A DNA stretch of 43,029 bases from contig NZ_VLKP01000016.1 of assembly GCF_007830115.1 (NCBI RefSeq), positions 1 through 43,029 of the forward strand, given 5' to 3'. Position numbers and translations under genes: made by a program. Under the pieces are notes generated by a model. That model was not told the origin of the DNA. It saw only the letters and a list, made by a program, of their open reading frames with translations, and did no database searches. This document shows positions 1-9,328 of this stretch, in pieces; position 1 is the stretch's first letter; each line of letters starts with the position of its first letter. Source of the stretch: Aerolutibacter ruishenii. Its GTDB lineage: Bacteria; Pseudomonadota; Gammaproteobacteria; Xanthomonadales; Xanthomonadaceae.

Positions 1-1
1 G

Positions 2-220
2 GAGGCCAGCCGGCAGTTTGACCTGCCGCCCTCGGAGATCGAGAGCTGGGTCGATGACGGCAAGCGCGGTATGGAGAACGCCCTACGGGCCAAGCCCGAG
101 GATGTCCGCGAGCAGTACGAGCGCCAGCTCAAGGACCTGCAGGAAGCCTATGGCGAGGCGATGCTGGAGTTGCGCGCGCGAAAAAAATTGGCGTCCCTGT
201 TGGGCAAGGACGAGAGCTGA
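2..220 (+). CDS. IS3-family transposase OrfA, C-terminal part
   Basis: This open frame enters from the window edge and stops at TGA 218-220. It is the end of the small DNA-binding protein OrfA, whose N-terminal helix-turn-helix would lie outside the window. The visible part has a residual HTH-like segment (QFDLPPSEIESWVDDGKRGM), then a charged helical stretch consistent with the leucine-zipper region through which OrfA and OrfAB associate. Near its end the codons CGA AAA AAA (179-187) form a -1 slippery site, so most ribosomes would finish OrfA while some shift into the OrfB frame. The IS3-family role is established knowledge; the truncation is seen directly. Confidence 0.8.
   Translation, partial: EASRQFDLPPSEIESWVDDGKRGMENALRAKPEDVREQYERQLKDLQEAYGEAMLELRARKKLASLLGKDES
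181..187 (+). promoter_or_regulatory. A7 slippery site for -1 programmed frameshifting
   Basis: Seven A residues are phased A AAA AAA relative to the OrfA codons. A -1 shift moves the ribosome into the OrfB frame, which is open from here through to 1038. IS3-family elements typically make the OrfAB transposase this way. Confidence 0.75.
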
Positions 221-261
221 TCGCGTCCGTCCGGCAGGGACTGAAGCAGGATGGGTTCGAG

Positions 262-1038
262 GTGTCTGTCAGCCAGCTGTGTCGCTGGTTCGAACTGCCC
301 CGGCGGACCGTGTACTACAAGCCGACCAAGGCCGCACCGAAGGTGAAGTCGGAACTGGCCGAGCCGATCAAGGCGCTGATCGAAGAAGAGCCGTCGTTCG
401 GTTATCGGACGGTGGCGGGCCTGTTGGATATGAACAAGAACACCGTGCAGCGCGTGTTCCAGTTGATGGGCTGGCAGGTTCTCAAGCGGACCGTGGGCAT
501 GCGTCCGCGGATCGAAGCCGTGCCTTCAGTGGCACAGGCACCCAACGAACGCTGGGCGACCGACCTGTGCCGCGTCTGGGGCGGCCGGGATGGCTGGCTG
601 ACCCTGGCGCTGGTGATCGACTGCTACACCCGCCAGCTGCTGGGCTGGCACCTGTCGCGCACGGGCAAGGCCACTACCGCTGCAGCGGCCCTGGAGCAGG
701 CCCTGATCACCCGGTTCGGTACGTTGGGCCGGGTACCGGCGCCGTTCCTGCTGCGGTCGGACAACGGCCTGGTGTTCACCAGCCGCCACTACACGCGGCT
801 GGTGCGCAGCTACGGGCTGCAGCAGGAGTTCATCACCCCGCACTGCCCGCAGCAGAACGGCATGATGGAGCGGGTGATCCGCACGCTGAAGGAGCAGTGC
901 GTCCACCGGCACCGCTTTGAAAGCCAGCAGCACGCAACTCGTGTGGTCGGCGACTGGATCCAGTTCTACAACCACCGGCGCCCGCACCAGGCGCTGGGCA
1001 TGAAGACCCCTGCTGAGGCATATGCTTTAGCGGCCTGA
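262..1038 (+). CDS. IS3-family transposase OrfB (DDE integrase)
   Basis: This is the catalytic half of the transposase, with an rve-type integrase core. The DDE triad is visible as D in WATDLCRVW, D in RSDNGLVF and E in NGMMERVIRTLKE, followed by the usual NHRRPHQALGMKTP tail. An N-terminal HTH_21-like segment (SFGYRTVAGLLDMNKNTVQR) precedes the core. A GTG at 262 could start OrfB alone, but the frame is open from the slippery site at 181-187, so the functional product is probably the OrfAB fusion. The copy appears intact from OrfA onward. The protein is identical to that of the inverted copy at the other end of the window. Confidence 0.9.
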   Translation: MSVSQLCRWFELPRRTVYYKPTKAAPKVKSELAEPIKALIEEEPSFGYRTVAGLLDMNKNTVQRVFQLMGWQVLKRTVGMRPRIEAVPSVAQAPNERWATDLCRVWGGRDGWLTLALVIDCYTRQLLGWHLSRTGKATTAAAALEQALITRFGTLGRVPAPFLLRSDNGLVFTSRHYTRLVRSYGLQQEFITPHCPQQNGMMERVIRTLKEQCVHRHRFESQQHATRVVGDWIQFYNHRRPHQALGMKTPAEAYALAA

Positions 1039-1066
1039 CCTGTGCAGAAACCGCTGGGTCATTACA

Positions 1067-1977
1067 GGTCTTGCCATGGGCGGAGGGACGTGGATCTCGC
1101 CCCGCCTGCCATGCTCGAACAACGTCTAACAGAGAGCGTCAAGGATTGGCGCTCTCCGTTGGCCGGACATGTGGGGTTTCGGAATTGGACGTTGGGACCC
1201 GCCAGACGGCGAGCCTACTGCCCGCTGTGTTTTGAAGAGGATCTTGCTGCAGGCCGGACGCCCTACTTCCGTATGGATTGGATTCCGGCCTTGGTGACCA
1301 GTTGCTGGGATCACGAAGCGCCCTTGCGAGAGTGGGCTGACTGTGATTCGGCCGGCCGGCGCCGATTGCCGAAAGCATGGCTTTACAGAACTGGTGATAT
1401 GAGACTAGCAACACCCGCGTTCATGCGGGCCGACCTAGAGGCTATTCGCCAGCTTTGCGACGCCCCACCTTCCAAGGATTGCCCAAGCCTTGAGGTGGTG
1501 CTGTCGTGGCTGCGGTGGGTACAGTTCGTAGCGGAGAAGCGCTTTGATGCACCGATGCCCCCCTACTTGAGCGGGCGGACGGTTGAAGATGACCTGAGAA
1601 GCGATCTGCGCTTTCTCATCGAGTTGGCGTCGCGTCACCAGGACCGCCATCAAGAGCCGCCATTGGCCGATGTGGCCTGCCCACGCCAGTGGCCAGAGTG
1701 GTTTGGCCCGCTGCCCGGTTCGGCCCGCCGTCGGGAGTGGAAGTTCTCGGACAGCGGCATCAGGCAAACCGCCTGTCTCCGCTGGCGGCGCAGTTACCTC
1801 TTCTTTGCAGTCCGGACATTAGTGGGTACCAAGAGCTATGGGTCTCTCATTGCCGAAACATCATCCAAATTTCCAGCGTGGACGGTGTGGTGGGAGGAGC
1901 TTCTGGGGCGGCTCGGGCCCCAGCAGCGGGAGACCTTGGAGTGGCACCAGAAGGTGTCGATGAAGAGTTTCGTGTGA
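1067..1977 (+). pseudogene. tniQ: TniQ/TnsD-like transposition targeting protein, N-terminus lost to IS3
   Basis: TniQ-family proteins select the target site for Tn7-like and Tn5053/Tn402-like transposons. The visible fragment carries the family zinc-binding segment: CPLCFEEDLAAGRTPYFRMD followed by VTSCWDHEAPLREW, giving a CxxC...CxxH pattern. The N-terminal segment that usually precedes it is missing because the IS3 copy ends at 1066, directly upstream. A GTG inside the IS end (1042) could start a chimeric product, but nothing shows it is functional. The C-terminal part is open to the stop at 1975-1977. Transposase (tniA) and ATPase (tniB) partners would be expected to the left, outside the window. 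Family assignment is fairly firm; the subfamily is unknown. Confidence 0.72.
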
Positions 1978-2189
1978 ACACATTCTGGCCTCGTGCGCGC
2001 CAGTTGTCTCGATCTCTTAGGTTCAGACATCAAGACGGGTTCGTTGGCGGCATTGATGCTTCGTGTCGAGTGCGGCTCTGCTTGGATCGCCGCCGGTGTC
2101 GCTCAGCCAATCTAGGTACTCAAGCCAAGCAGTTGCAGAAATCAGGCACGTCCCAGCCGTGTTCCGATAGCCAACTTGAGGGCCTGTAA
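1974..2189 (+). CDS. Small ORF overlapping the tniQ stop, unknown
   Basis: A GTG at 1974 overlaps the tniQ stop (GTGA), giving a possible translationally coupled 71-residue product. It is rich in Arg, Cys and Gln and matches nothing I recognise. The overlap is the only support, and the composition does not look strongly coding, so this may be chance. The rest of the 1978-2355 stretch holds no better gene, only the operator-like repeats at 2247-2289. Confidence 0.22.
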   Translation: MNTFWPRARQLSRSLRFRHQDGFVGGIDASCRVRLCLDRRRCRSANLGTQAKQLQKSGTSQPCSDSQLEGL

Positions 2190-2246
2190 AGATCCAAAAA
2201 TGGTCTAGGTGCGCAGCCGGAATAGGCGAATAACAATCCTTCTGCG

Positions 2247-2289
2247 CGATAACAATAACGCTGTTATCGTGGGCGTCCCGATGTTATCG
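2247..2289. promoter_or_regulatory. CGATAACA/TGTTATCG operator-like repeats
   Basis: CGATAACA (2247-2254) and TGTTATCG (2262-2269) form a perfect inverted repeat around a 7-bp spacer. A third TGTTATCG lies at 2282-2289, 20 bp after the second. A 12-bp palindrome, CGAAACGTTTCG (2288-2299), overlaps the last copy. If the IS21 element is removed, the cluster lies about 110 bp upstream of the HAD-fold gene, which fits an operator or promoter. The alternative is a transposase-binding array related to the neighbouring tniQ. Confidence 0.45.
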
Positions 2290-2349
2290 AAACGTTTCGG
2301 CGATTGCTGGCTATGTCAAGACTGGCCTTGCCAACATCGATCCCCGCTG

Positions 2350-2355
2350 CCGACA
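2350..2355. repeat. Target-site duplication, left of IS21 element
   Basis: CCGACA directly precedes the left terminus and recurs at 4305-4310 directly after the right terminus. Confidence 0.75.
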
Positions 2356-2445
2356 TGTCAGCGCCGACTGAATACTGACCCACCCGCGCCGATGTAAAAC
2401 TGACCCACCCCGGGCGAGGATGGCGGTCTTTTGGAGACCGCCTGG

Positions 2446-4232
<1,787 letters not shown>

Positions 4233-4304
4233 AGAGCCGGGGTGGGTCAGATTTCAATCGGCGAATTGCAGGGCAAGTGGGTCAAATTTCAATCGGCGTT
4301 GACA

Positions 4305-4310
4305 CCGACA
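4305..4310. repeat. Target-site duplication, right of IS21 element
   Basis: CCGACA follows the right terminus and matches 2350-2355. Confidence 0.75.
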
Positions 4311-4354
4311 GAGGCACTTTCTGTAAGCTCGCCCTACCTTCCCGCGAAACCTGT

Positions 4355-4888
4355 ATGGCAGATCTACTGTTCTTTCTGGACTTTGACGACACGCTTCATC
4401 CCACGTGGAAATTCCGTGTCCGTGAGGATGGGCGTGAGGTGGCGGCGCCATATGACGGCCCGCCCTTGGTGCATGCGCCGCTGCTGGACGCCTTGCTGGC
4501 CCCCTACGCGGAACGTATTGAGATCGTCATTTCCAGTTGGTGGGCCTATACCCGGCAGTTAGACACCATTCGCGACATGCTGCCGCCCAGGTTGGCGGCG
4601 CAAGTGGTGGACTCCATTTGGCTAGACGAACTGAAGAAGTACGGCGCGCCAGATTACCGCTCACATTTCGCCACCCGCTACGCCTGCATAGATCTGTGGC
4701 TGAGGCGTCGCCGACCGAACTACGCGGGACCGTGGCTGGCACTGGACGATGACGCTAACAGCTGGCCCCAGGACCAGCGCCATCACTTGGTGCACGCGTG
4801 GGGCACGCTGGGCCAGCCGCGCGTGCAGGCTGAGCTTGTAGCTGCTCTGCAGCGCGAGTTGCCGACCGTCCTACGACGCGATAAGTAA
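4355..4888 (+). CDS. HAD-fold domain protein (predicted phosphatase-like)
   Basis: The 177-residue product begins MADLLFFLDFDDTLHP. The DxD pair (Asp9 and Asp11) plus Thr13 is motif I of the haloacid dehalogenase superfamily, in which the first Asp is the nucleophile. IVISSWWAY fits motif II (Ser). WLALDDDANSW near the C-terminus fits the acidic motif IV. The overall form resembles the short HAD domain found alone or in RNA-repair-type proteins, but the substrate cannot be told from sequence. ATG 4355 is chosen because the DxD strand starts immediately after it; upstream sequence in the same frame crosses the IS21 end. The IS21 insertion has separated the gene from its likely original promoter region, so expression may be altered. 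Confidence 0.7.
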   Translation: MADLLFFLDFDDTLHPTWKFRVREDGREVAAPYDGPPLVHAPLLDALLAPYAERIEIVISSWWAYTRQLDTIRDMLPPRLAAQVVDSIWLDELKKYGAPDYRSHFATRYACIDLWLRRRRPNYAGPWLALDDDANSWPQDQRHHLVHAWGTLGQPRVQAELVAALQRELPTVLRRDK

Positions 4889-4949
4889 CCGGAGTTTCAA
4901 ATGCCGTAGAACGGCAAAGCCGCCAGCTGGGCTGAGATCGCCAATCTGA

Positions 4950-5705
4950 ATGCCTTCAAAAGTCCAAATCGACCTTGGCGGGCGGGCGGGCGAGCCCGAC
5001 GCCTGCGCCCCTGCTCGGCCCTACGGCGAAGGTTCCGACAATGGTGATCCCTCTGGCTCCAACAAGTATCGGCGCTGGCGCCAGGGCAAGGCTCTTCCTA
5101 ACTCCGACTCCATAGCACATATGTACAGCCGCTCGGGTGGTGCAGTCAGGCTGGGGTACTGGAAAGACCTGCCGCTCTGGGAGTTACTGACACCAGTGGC
5201 GCCGCCCATATCACGTCTGCATCGGCTATTGGAGCAGATGCCAATGAACATTCGCCGGCATCTATTCCTCGACGGCGAGCCTGATGCTCGAGGGTGGTTC
5301 CACCATGCTTGGCCCGAAGGTGCAAGAATTCGTGCAATTCGAAATCAAGCTTCGGTAGAAGCACTGATTACCTTGCTATGTCTTGCTCGCAAGGGGGAAG
5401 AATTGGAGGATGATCCCCAGCACTACGTACCTTCCGCGTGCGCGTTTGATCTGCTGCCCCACGTACTCTATGGGAATCCCGCGCTCCGCTATAGATGGGA
5501 GAGCTTGTTCGCCTGTATCGAGCGACTGTTTTGGAATCGAATCTACTACTCAGGCTTCCATGCCTCGTTCCCGATTGACACCATTCGGGAGGGGCTACAG
5601 GCCCTTGATGCTGATCCCAAAGCCGTCCTGCCTATCATGTCGGGCCATACATGCCGGGAAATTCAGCAGGCCAAGACTCTCTGTCCGGCGCTGGAGGAGG
5701 CGTAA
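4950..5705 (+). CDS. Hypothetical protein, N-terminus doubtful
   Basis: I do not recognise this 251-residue frame. From about residue 35 onward (SNKYRRWRQGKALPN, then KDLPLWELLTP, then IRAIRNQASVEALITLLCLARKGEE) the composition looks coding and helical, with no membrane segment. The first 35 residues are GC-biased and unlike protein. Just upstream, in another frame, ATG CCG TAG (4901-4909) is followed by a plausible coding run (NGKAASWAEIANLNAF). This suggests an older start that has been lost to a stop codon and a frameshift between about 4970 and 5045. The gene may therefore be decayed at its 5' end. No neighbour suggests a function. Confidence 0.45.
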   Translation: MPSKVQIDLGGRAGEPDACAPARPYGEGSDNGDPSGSNKYRRWRQGKALPNSDSIAHMYSRSGGAVRLGYWKDLPLWELLTPVAPPISRLHRLLEQMPMNIRRHLFLDGEPDARGWFHHAWPEGARIRAIRNQASVEALITLLCLARKGEELEDDPQHYVPSACAFDLLPHVLYGNPALRYRWESLFACIERLFWNRIYYSGFHASFPIDTIREGLQALDADPKAVLPIMSGHTCREIQQAKTLCPALEEA

Positions 5706-6023
5706 GTGAACGCGCCCTAGTCACGGCCATCGGCCCCGAGGAGGGAAAAGAGGGCTTCGACACCATGGCAACGTCTTGGCTCATCCCCCCGCGCACGTGG
5801 AAGCAAGGCCAGGACACTAGTAGAAGCATCGACATTCTTTGCTGCAGAGCTTGCCGCATGCTGGTCGCTGGACCTGAAAGCTGAGATCGTTCGCGCCGCG
5901 GACAGCTATCCATACTCAGGCAGAGCGCCAGCTGCAGACCACGGGTCACGCCGCCAGGTGCTTTCGCGGATAATCGGAGGTGCGCCATCGGCGCACCCCC
6001 TTCGTGCCCAACAAGGAGTTCAG
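5706..6023 (+). other. Decayed coding sequence and hairpin
   Basis: No intact gene is seen. A short reading starting at ATG 5764 (MATSWLIPPRTWKQG) runs into what looks like its continuation in another frame (TLVEASTFFAAELAACWSLDL and onward to about 5960), consistent with a frameshifted remnant. A perfect 8-bp hairpin (GGTGCGCC, 5979-5986, and GGCGCACC, 5990-5997) precedes the next gene without a T run. Confidence 0.35.
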
Positions 6024-6281
6024 ATGAGCAGCAAACTGTCCATGGAGTTTGACAGCGGAAATGTCACGATCGCAAAGGATGACTGGGACCGTGCGGTAGC
6101 TGAGGCTAACGACCAGGACTTTGAGCGACTGCGCAACTTCCTGCTCAAGACCGTCGCATCCGACACTTCAGTGAAGATCACCTATGCCGATGGTGTCTTC
6201 GCGAGCATTGACCGCAAGGATGAGCTTGACGCGGTCATTGCGGACGCCGAGAGAGTTCGCGCGGAAAATGCACCTGAGTAA
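6024..6281 (+). CDS. Small acidic protein, unknown
   Basis: The 85-residue product starts at ATG 6024 behind a good AAGGAG ribosome site (6013-6018). It is soluble and acidic, has no Cys, and has a predicted alternation of strand and helix (MSSKLSMEFDSGNVTIAKDD, then SVKITYADGVFASIDRKDE). I do not recognise the family. It stands alone between decayed sequence and the convergent methyltransferase gene. The well-formed start and ribosome site argue that it is real. Confidence 0.6.
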   Translation: MSSKLSMEFDSGNVTIAKDDWDRAVAEANDQDFERLRNFLLKTVASDTSVKITYADGVFASIDRKDELDAVIADAERVRAENAPE

Positions 6282-6303
6282 TGCAGGCTAATGCCTGATT
6301 GCC

Positions 6304-6325
6304 GCGTGGGCCGATGTGCCCACGC
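6304..6325. terminator. Hairpin between convergent genes
   Basis: GCGTGGGC (6304-6311) and GCCCACGC (6318-6325) form a perfect 8-bp stem with a 6-base loop, 22 bp after the stop at 6281. There is no clear T run on the plus strand, so it may act weakly or as a processing site. Confidence 0.45.
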
Positions 6326-6398
6326 AGCTTGAGTAAAGGCCGCGTCGACTCATAGTCGAGTGACTCTCCGAAGCCAGGTCTAGCGAGGGGCAACGGTG

Positions 6399-7592
6399 CT
6401 AGGCCCTGACGAAGGTCAGGATTGTCTCTGTACGCATCCGCTTAGACAGGCTACCGCTTTGAGTGACCGGCAGGTATCGACTTGCAGCCGGCAAATCACG
6501 CTCGGCCACGCCCGCCAAGGTCAACCCTGCCTGGACCCCTGCCTTGGCCACGCCCTCGGAGTTGCGGATGAACGTGTCCTTGAGGCAGGAGTTGCCCAAC
6601 ACATAGGTCGCCGAGCCGCCCTTGCGAAGCACGCGGGCTGCCTGATGCATCATGCGCTCCAAGTCGCCGGCATATCGGATAATCATGCGCTGCTGCTTGG
6701 GCTCCAAACGCTCCAGATCGCACATCGCAGCTGCGATTGTCTCGGCGACGGAGCACTGAGCGTCGTAGCTCCTCTCCGCACCAATGGTGCTGGAGCGGAT
6801 CCTACGCAGCCCCCCAACGCTGTGCCCAAGCCATACCAGCGACAGACGATGACCCCGCATGTAGTCGATGGCATTGAGGTAAGGCGGCGAGGTCATGATC
6901 GCGTCAACGCTACTATCGAGCAGCTCAATAGCGCGCGCGTCGCCCAAGCTGACCGTTACTTGACCATGCTCGTGATTGGCCGCCTGATTAGCCGACAGTC
7001 GCGTCATCAGTTGCGTCGCTGACCGCCTGAAGCCCTCTAAGACGTCATACGACGACTCCAGCGTGACACGATGCGGACGACTATGCGAGGTGTCGCGGGC
7101 CAACGAGGCGCACTGCTCTTTCGTAACAATGATGCGACTGAGAGCTACCTGGAGCATATCCAGCGCGGAGCGACGGGACTCCGAGCGAATTGACTTGCGC
7201 CGGCGATCGAAGGCAGCCGCGATACGAGTCAGGTCGCGCCGCTGCTTTTTTCCAAACCAGTAGCGAATGAACAGCAATGTTTCTTCGTCCTGCCATGCCA
7301 AGCGAACACGCCTGAGATCCAGGGCAGCCGCCTCTTCCAGGACAGACGCTAGCTCCGCCCGCCCCGCATCAGCATCGAAGTGCGAGGTCCAGACGCGACT
7401 CATCAACACCGCGAGCGGATCCATGTCAAAGCCAATGGCCCTATGGCCCAGTGACAAGGCCTGGCGAAGCACGGTGCCGGAACCGGCCATAGGGTCCAGG
7501 ACGATGCTCTTGGTAGGCAGCGAAACCAGGGAGTTGAGCGCCAGATCCGGAGCCATTCGGGCCGGGAACGGGTGGACAGTGCGGGTTTGCAT
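6399..7592 (-). CDS. DNA methyltransferase (amino-methylase type), system gene 1
   Basis: The 397-residue protein has the motifs of SAM-dependent DNA amino-methyltransferases (N6-adenine or N4-cytosine). Residues 7-13 are HPFPARM, motif X-like. Residues 31-40 are VLDPMAGSGT, motif I for SAM binding, with FDMDP (55-59) after it. Residues 234-238 are TSPPY, the catalytic motif IV, followed by LNAIDY. About 190 residues separate motifs I and IV and could hold the target-recognition region. The start lies 13 bp after the end of the XRE gene, so the two form a leftward operon. The second methyltransferase (8039-9328) has the same motif order and an HPYPAK motif, so the two are distant relatives and may each modify one strand of an asymmetric site (inference). 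The base modified and the site are unknown. Confidence 0.86.
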   Translation of the reverse strand: MQTRTVHPFPARMAPDLALNSLVSLPTKSIVLDPMAGSGTVLRQALSLGHRAIGFDMDPLAVLMSRVWTSHFDADAGRAELASVLEEAAALDLRRVRLAWQDEETLLFIRYWFGKKQRRDLTRIAAAFDRRRKSIRSESRRSALDMLQVALSRIIVTKEQCASLARDTSHSRPHRVTLESSYDVLEGFRRSATQLMTRLSANQAANHEHGQVTVSLGDARAIELLDSSVDAIMTSPPYLNAIDYMRGHRLSLVWLGHSVGGLRRIRSSTIGAERSYDAQCSVAETIAAAMCDLERLEPKQQRMIIRYAGDLERMMHQAARVLRKGGSATYVLGNSCLKDTFIRNSEGVAKAGVQAGLTLAGVAERDLPAASRYLPVTQSGSLSKRMRTETILTFVRA

Positions 7593-7605
7593 TTAGATGA
7601 GGTCC

Positions 7606-7959
7606 TCAAGCCTGCCTTGGCTGATGGGAATTGTCGTCATTTTCGTCGCCCTGGATGAGACCGGGCGACTTGTCCCGCATGGATCGAACCAAGGACAGCG
7701 CCCCCTCTAATGTCTGGACCAGTTGATCCAAGGTCTGAGGGCTAGTTGGCACTTCACCCGTGGTAGCAGTAGCAGAAGCCAAAATATGCATGCAATGCAT
7801 CATCACCTCGCCGGGAGGCTCGACCTCACCCTTCTCATAGCGAGATACGACACCTTGGGATTTCCCTAGCCTGACGCCGAATTGACCCTGTTTCAGGCCC
7901 AGCTTGCGCCTGGCCCGGCCAACGAGGTCCGCAGTCACCGGATGTTTGACAGCTTGCAT
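7606..7959 (-). CDS. XRE-family regulator, probable control protein of the five-gene system
   Basis: An N-terminal Cro/C1-type helix-turn-helix is visible: RRKLGLKQGQFGVRLGKSQG, then VVSRYEKGE. A helical, acidic tail of about 60 residues follows and may mediate oligomerisation. The gene is first in the leftward operon with the methyltransferase and is divergent from the other three system genes. The promoter between them holds five 9-bp repeats (7954-7998). An autoregulatory control-protein role like that of C proteins in restriction-modification systems is the natural inference. The start is uncertain: I chose ATG 7959 (MQAVKHPV); ATG 7986 and GTG 8010 are in frame upstream, but their extra residues are encoded by the repeats. 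No start has a clear ribosome site, so the mRNA may be leaderless. Confidence 0.8.
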   Translation of the reverse strand: MQAVKHPVTADLVGRARRKLGLKQGQFGVRLGKSQGVVSRYEKGEVEPPGEVMMHCMHILASATATTGEVPTSPQTLDQLVQTLEGALSLVRSMRDKSPGLIQGDENDDNSHQPRQA

Positions 7960-7998
7960 AGTTTGCATAATATGCATACGACGCATAGTATGCAAGGG
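7954..7998. promoter_or_regulatory. Five tandem 9-bp repeats in the divergent promoter
   Basis: Consecutive 9-mers are TTGCATAGT, TTGCATAAT, ATGCATACG, ACGCATAGT and ATGCAAGGG, sharing a GCATA or TGCA core. The outer copies also form TTGCATA and TATGCAA in inverted orientation. Placed between the XRE gene and the rightward operon, this is the likely operator. A related ATGCATGCAATGCAT lies inside the XRE gene at 7786-7800. Confidence 0.65.
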
Positions 7999-8038
7999 AG
8001 AGGAATTCACCTACGATCAACAAACAGGGGAAATCGCT

Positions 8039-9328
8039 ATGGATAGGCAGTTCGTGGACATCACGGATGTGAGGCAGCTGTGGGACATGCCTCTACTCAA
8101 CGCTCCGGCTGATCCGGAGTGGGATACGTATGCCTCGAAAGAGCCTCGCATGCATCGGATTCATCCCTATCCTGCGAAGTTCCCTGCATTTCTGGCAGAA
8201 CGCGGGATCAGCTATGCCCGGAGCGCAGGCGTTCGGGTGAAGATGGTAGGTGATATTTTTTGCGGCTGCGGCACTGTGGCCCATGAGGCGCGGCGCTTGG
8301 GCTTGGGCTTCTGGGGCTGCGATATCAACCCGGTGGCCACCCTGATTGCGCGCACCAAGAGCGCAGACCTTTGCCCGCTCGAATTCCGTAGCATGCTCGA
8401 TCGGATCATGCGGCTTGCACGAAGGGCCAAGGGCGACATCCAGTTGGCGCCCTCTGCGCGTGAACGCCTCAATCGTTGGTTCCGTCCCGAGCAGTTTGCC
8501 GATCTCGCCAAGGTCCTGAACGCGATCAGGCACGTTGTACCGGAACCCTCGCCGCTTCAAGATGCCTATCTCTGCACATTCTCGGCGATCCTCAAGCCGT
8601 GCTCGCAGTGGCAGCAGAGAGCGATCAAGCCTACTCTGGACAATGCGAAGCTTCCTCCTGAGGTCTTTGCCACCTTCTTGAAGCATGCACTTACCGTGGC
8701 CCAGGCCATTGAGGAAGCTGGCGATCTCTCCCACAGCCCTGCAGCCGTTGTTGAGCTGGGAAATGCCCTGAGCGTGGGGCTCCCCAAGCGGCGGGTGGAC
8801 CTGCTCGTTTCAAGCCCACCGTATGTCACTTCCTACGAATATGCCGACCTGCACCAGCTGTCGTCGCTGTTCCTGGGCTACGCCGATGACCATCGGCAAT
8901 TGCGCGATGGATCAATCGGAAGCACCCAGCATGACTTCCGCTTGGCCAAGGGCATTCGGGATCTGAATCGGACAGCCACACGCACGGTGTTCTCCCTCTA
9001 CGAGCAGGACAAGCGCGCTGCGCGGTCTGTCGCTAACTACTTCATTGATATGCAGGCGATCGCCAATCGGGCGATGCGCATTGTCCGCCCCGGTGGGATC
9101 GCCATGTTCGTCATCGGCAATACCCAGTACCGCGGAGTTGACGTGGACAACGCCAGCCACCTCACCGAATCGCTCCTCTCGGCTCGATTCAAGACCGTTC
9201 GAGTGACCAAGCGAACAATCTCAAATAAGGCGGCCACCCCGTATAGAACCCCGACGGGCAAGTTCAGCCGCACGCAGACCTCAAACCACATCTACTCGCA
9301 CGAGTACGTACTCATGGCACACCGATGA
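8039..9328 (+). CDS. DNA methyltransferase (amino-methylase type), system gene 2
   Basis: The 429-residue protein is a second SAM-dependent DNA methyltransferase. HPYPAKF (42-48) is motif X-like. DIFCGCGTV (72-80) is motif I, with FWGCDINPVA (91-100) next. SSPPY (258-262), the catalytic motif IV, is followed by VTSYEYAD. RIVRPGGIAMFVIGN resembles the late strands of the fold. A shortened motif I with Cys residues (FCGCGT) distinguishes it from the partner at 6399-7592. ATG 8039 is preceded by AGGGGA; upstream in-frame sequence overlaps the operator repeats. Its stop overlaps the start of the GHKL ATPase gene (ATGA, 9325-9328), indicating coupled expression. No restriction nuclease is encoded next to it. 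Confidence 0.86.
   Translation: MDRQFVDITDVRQLWDMPLLNAPADPEWDTYASKEPRMHRIHPYPAKFPAFLAERGISYARSAGVRVKMVGDIFCGCGTVAHEARRLGLGFWGCDINPVATLIARTKSADLCPLEFRSMLDRIMRLARRAKGDIQLAPSARERLNRWFRPEQFADLAKVLNAIRHVVPEPSPLQDAYLCTFSAILKPCSQWQQRAIKPTLDNAKLPPEVFATFLKHALTVAQAIEEAGDLSHSPAAVVELGNALSVGLPKRRVDLLVSSPPYVTSYEYADLHQLSSLFLGYADDHRQLRDGSIGSTQHDFRLAKGIRDLNRTATRTVFSLYEQDKRAARSVANYFIDMQAIANRAMRIVRPGGIAMFVIGNTQYRGVDVDNASHLTESLLSARFKTVRVTKRTISNKAATPYRTPTGKFSRTQTSNHIYSHEYVLMAHR

Larger units (their letters stand above)
1..1066 (+). mobile_element. IS3-family insertion sequence, left copy (5' end outside the window)
   Basis: Two overlapping transposase frames (OrfA and OrfB) joined by an A7 slippery run give the IS3-family layout. 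The right terminus is placed at 1066 because the sequence is mirrored by the inverted copy at 41964-43029 and the two diverge exactly after the terminal TGTAATGACCC (read inward). Coordinates map as x to 43030-x, and only position 222 (C here, T in the other copy) differs; the change is synonymous in the OrfB frame. The left terminus and target duplication lie outside the window. The element sits inside a tniQ-like gene. Confidence 0.93.

Noticed and set aside
18-920. A 300-codon open frame over the IS3 element
   Set aside because: It is the third frame over OrfA and OrfB; the real proteins are in the two frames joined by the A7 run.
7954-7998. CRISPR-like array
   Set aside because: The 9-bp units have no spacers and overlap a promoter; they fit an operator.
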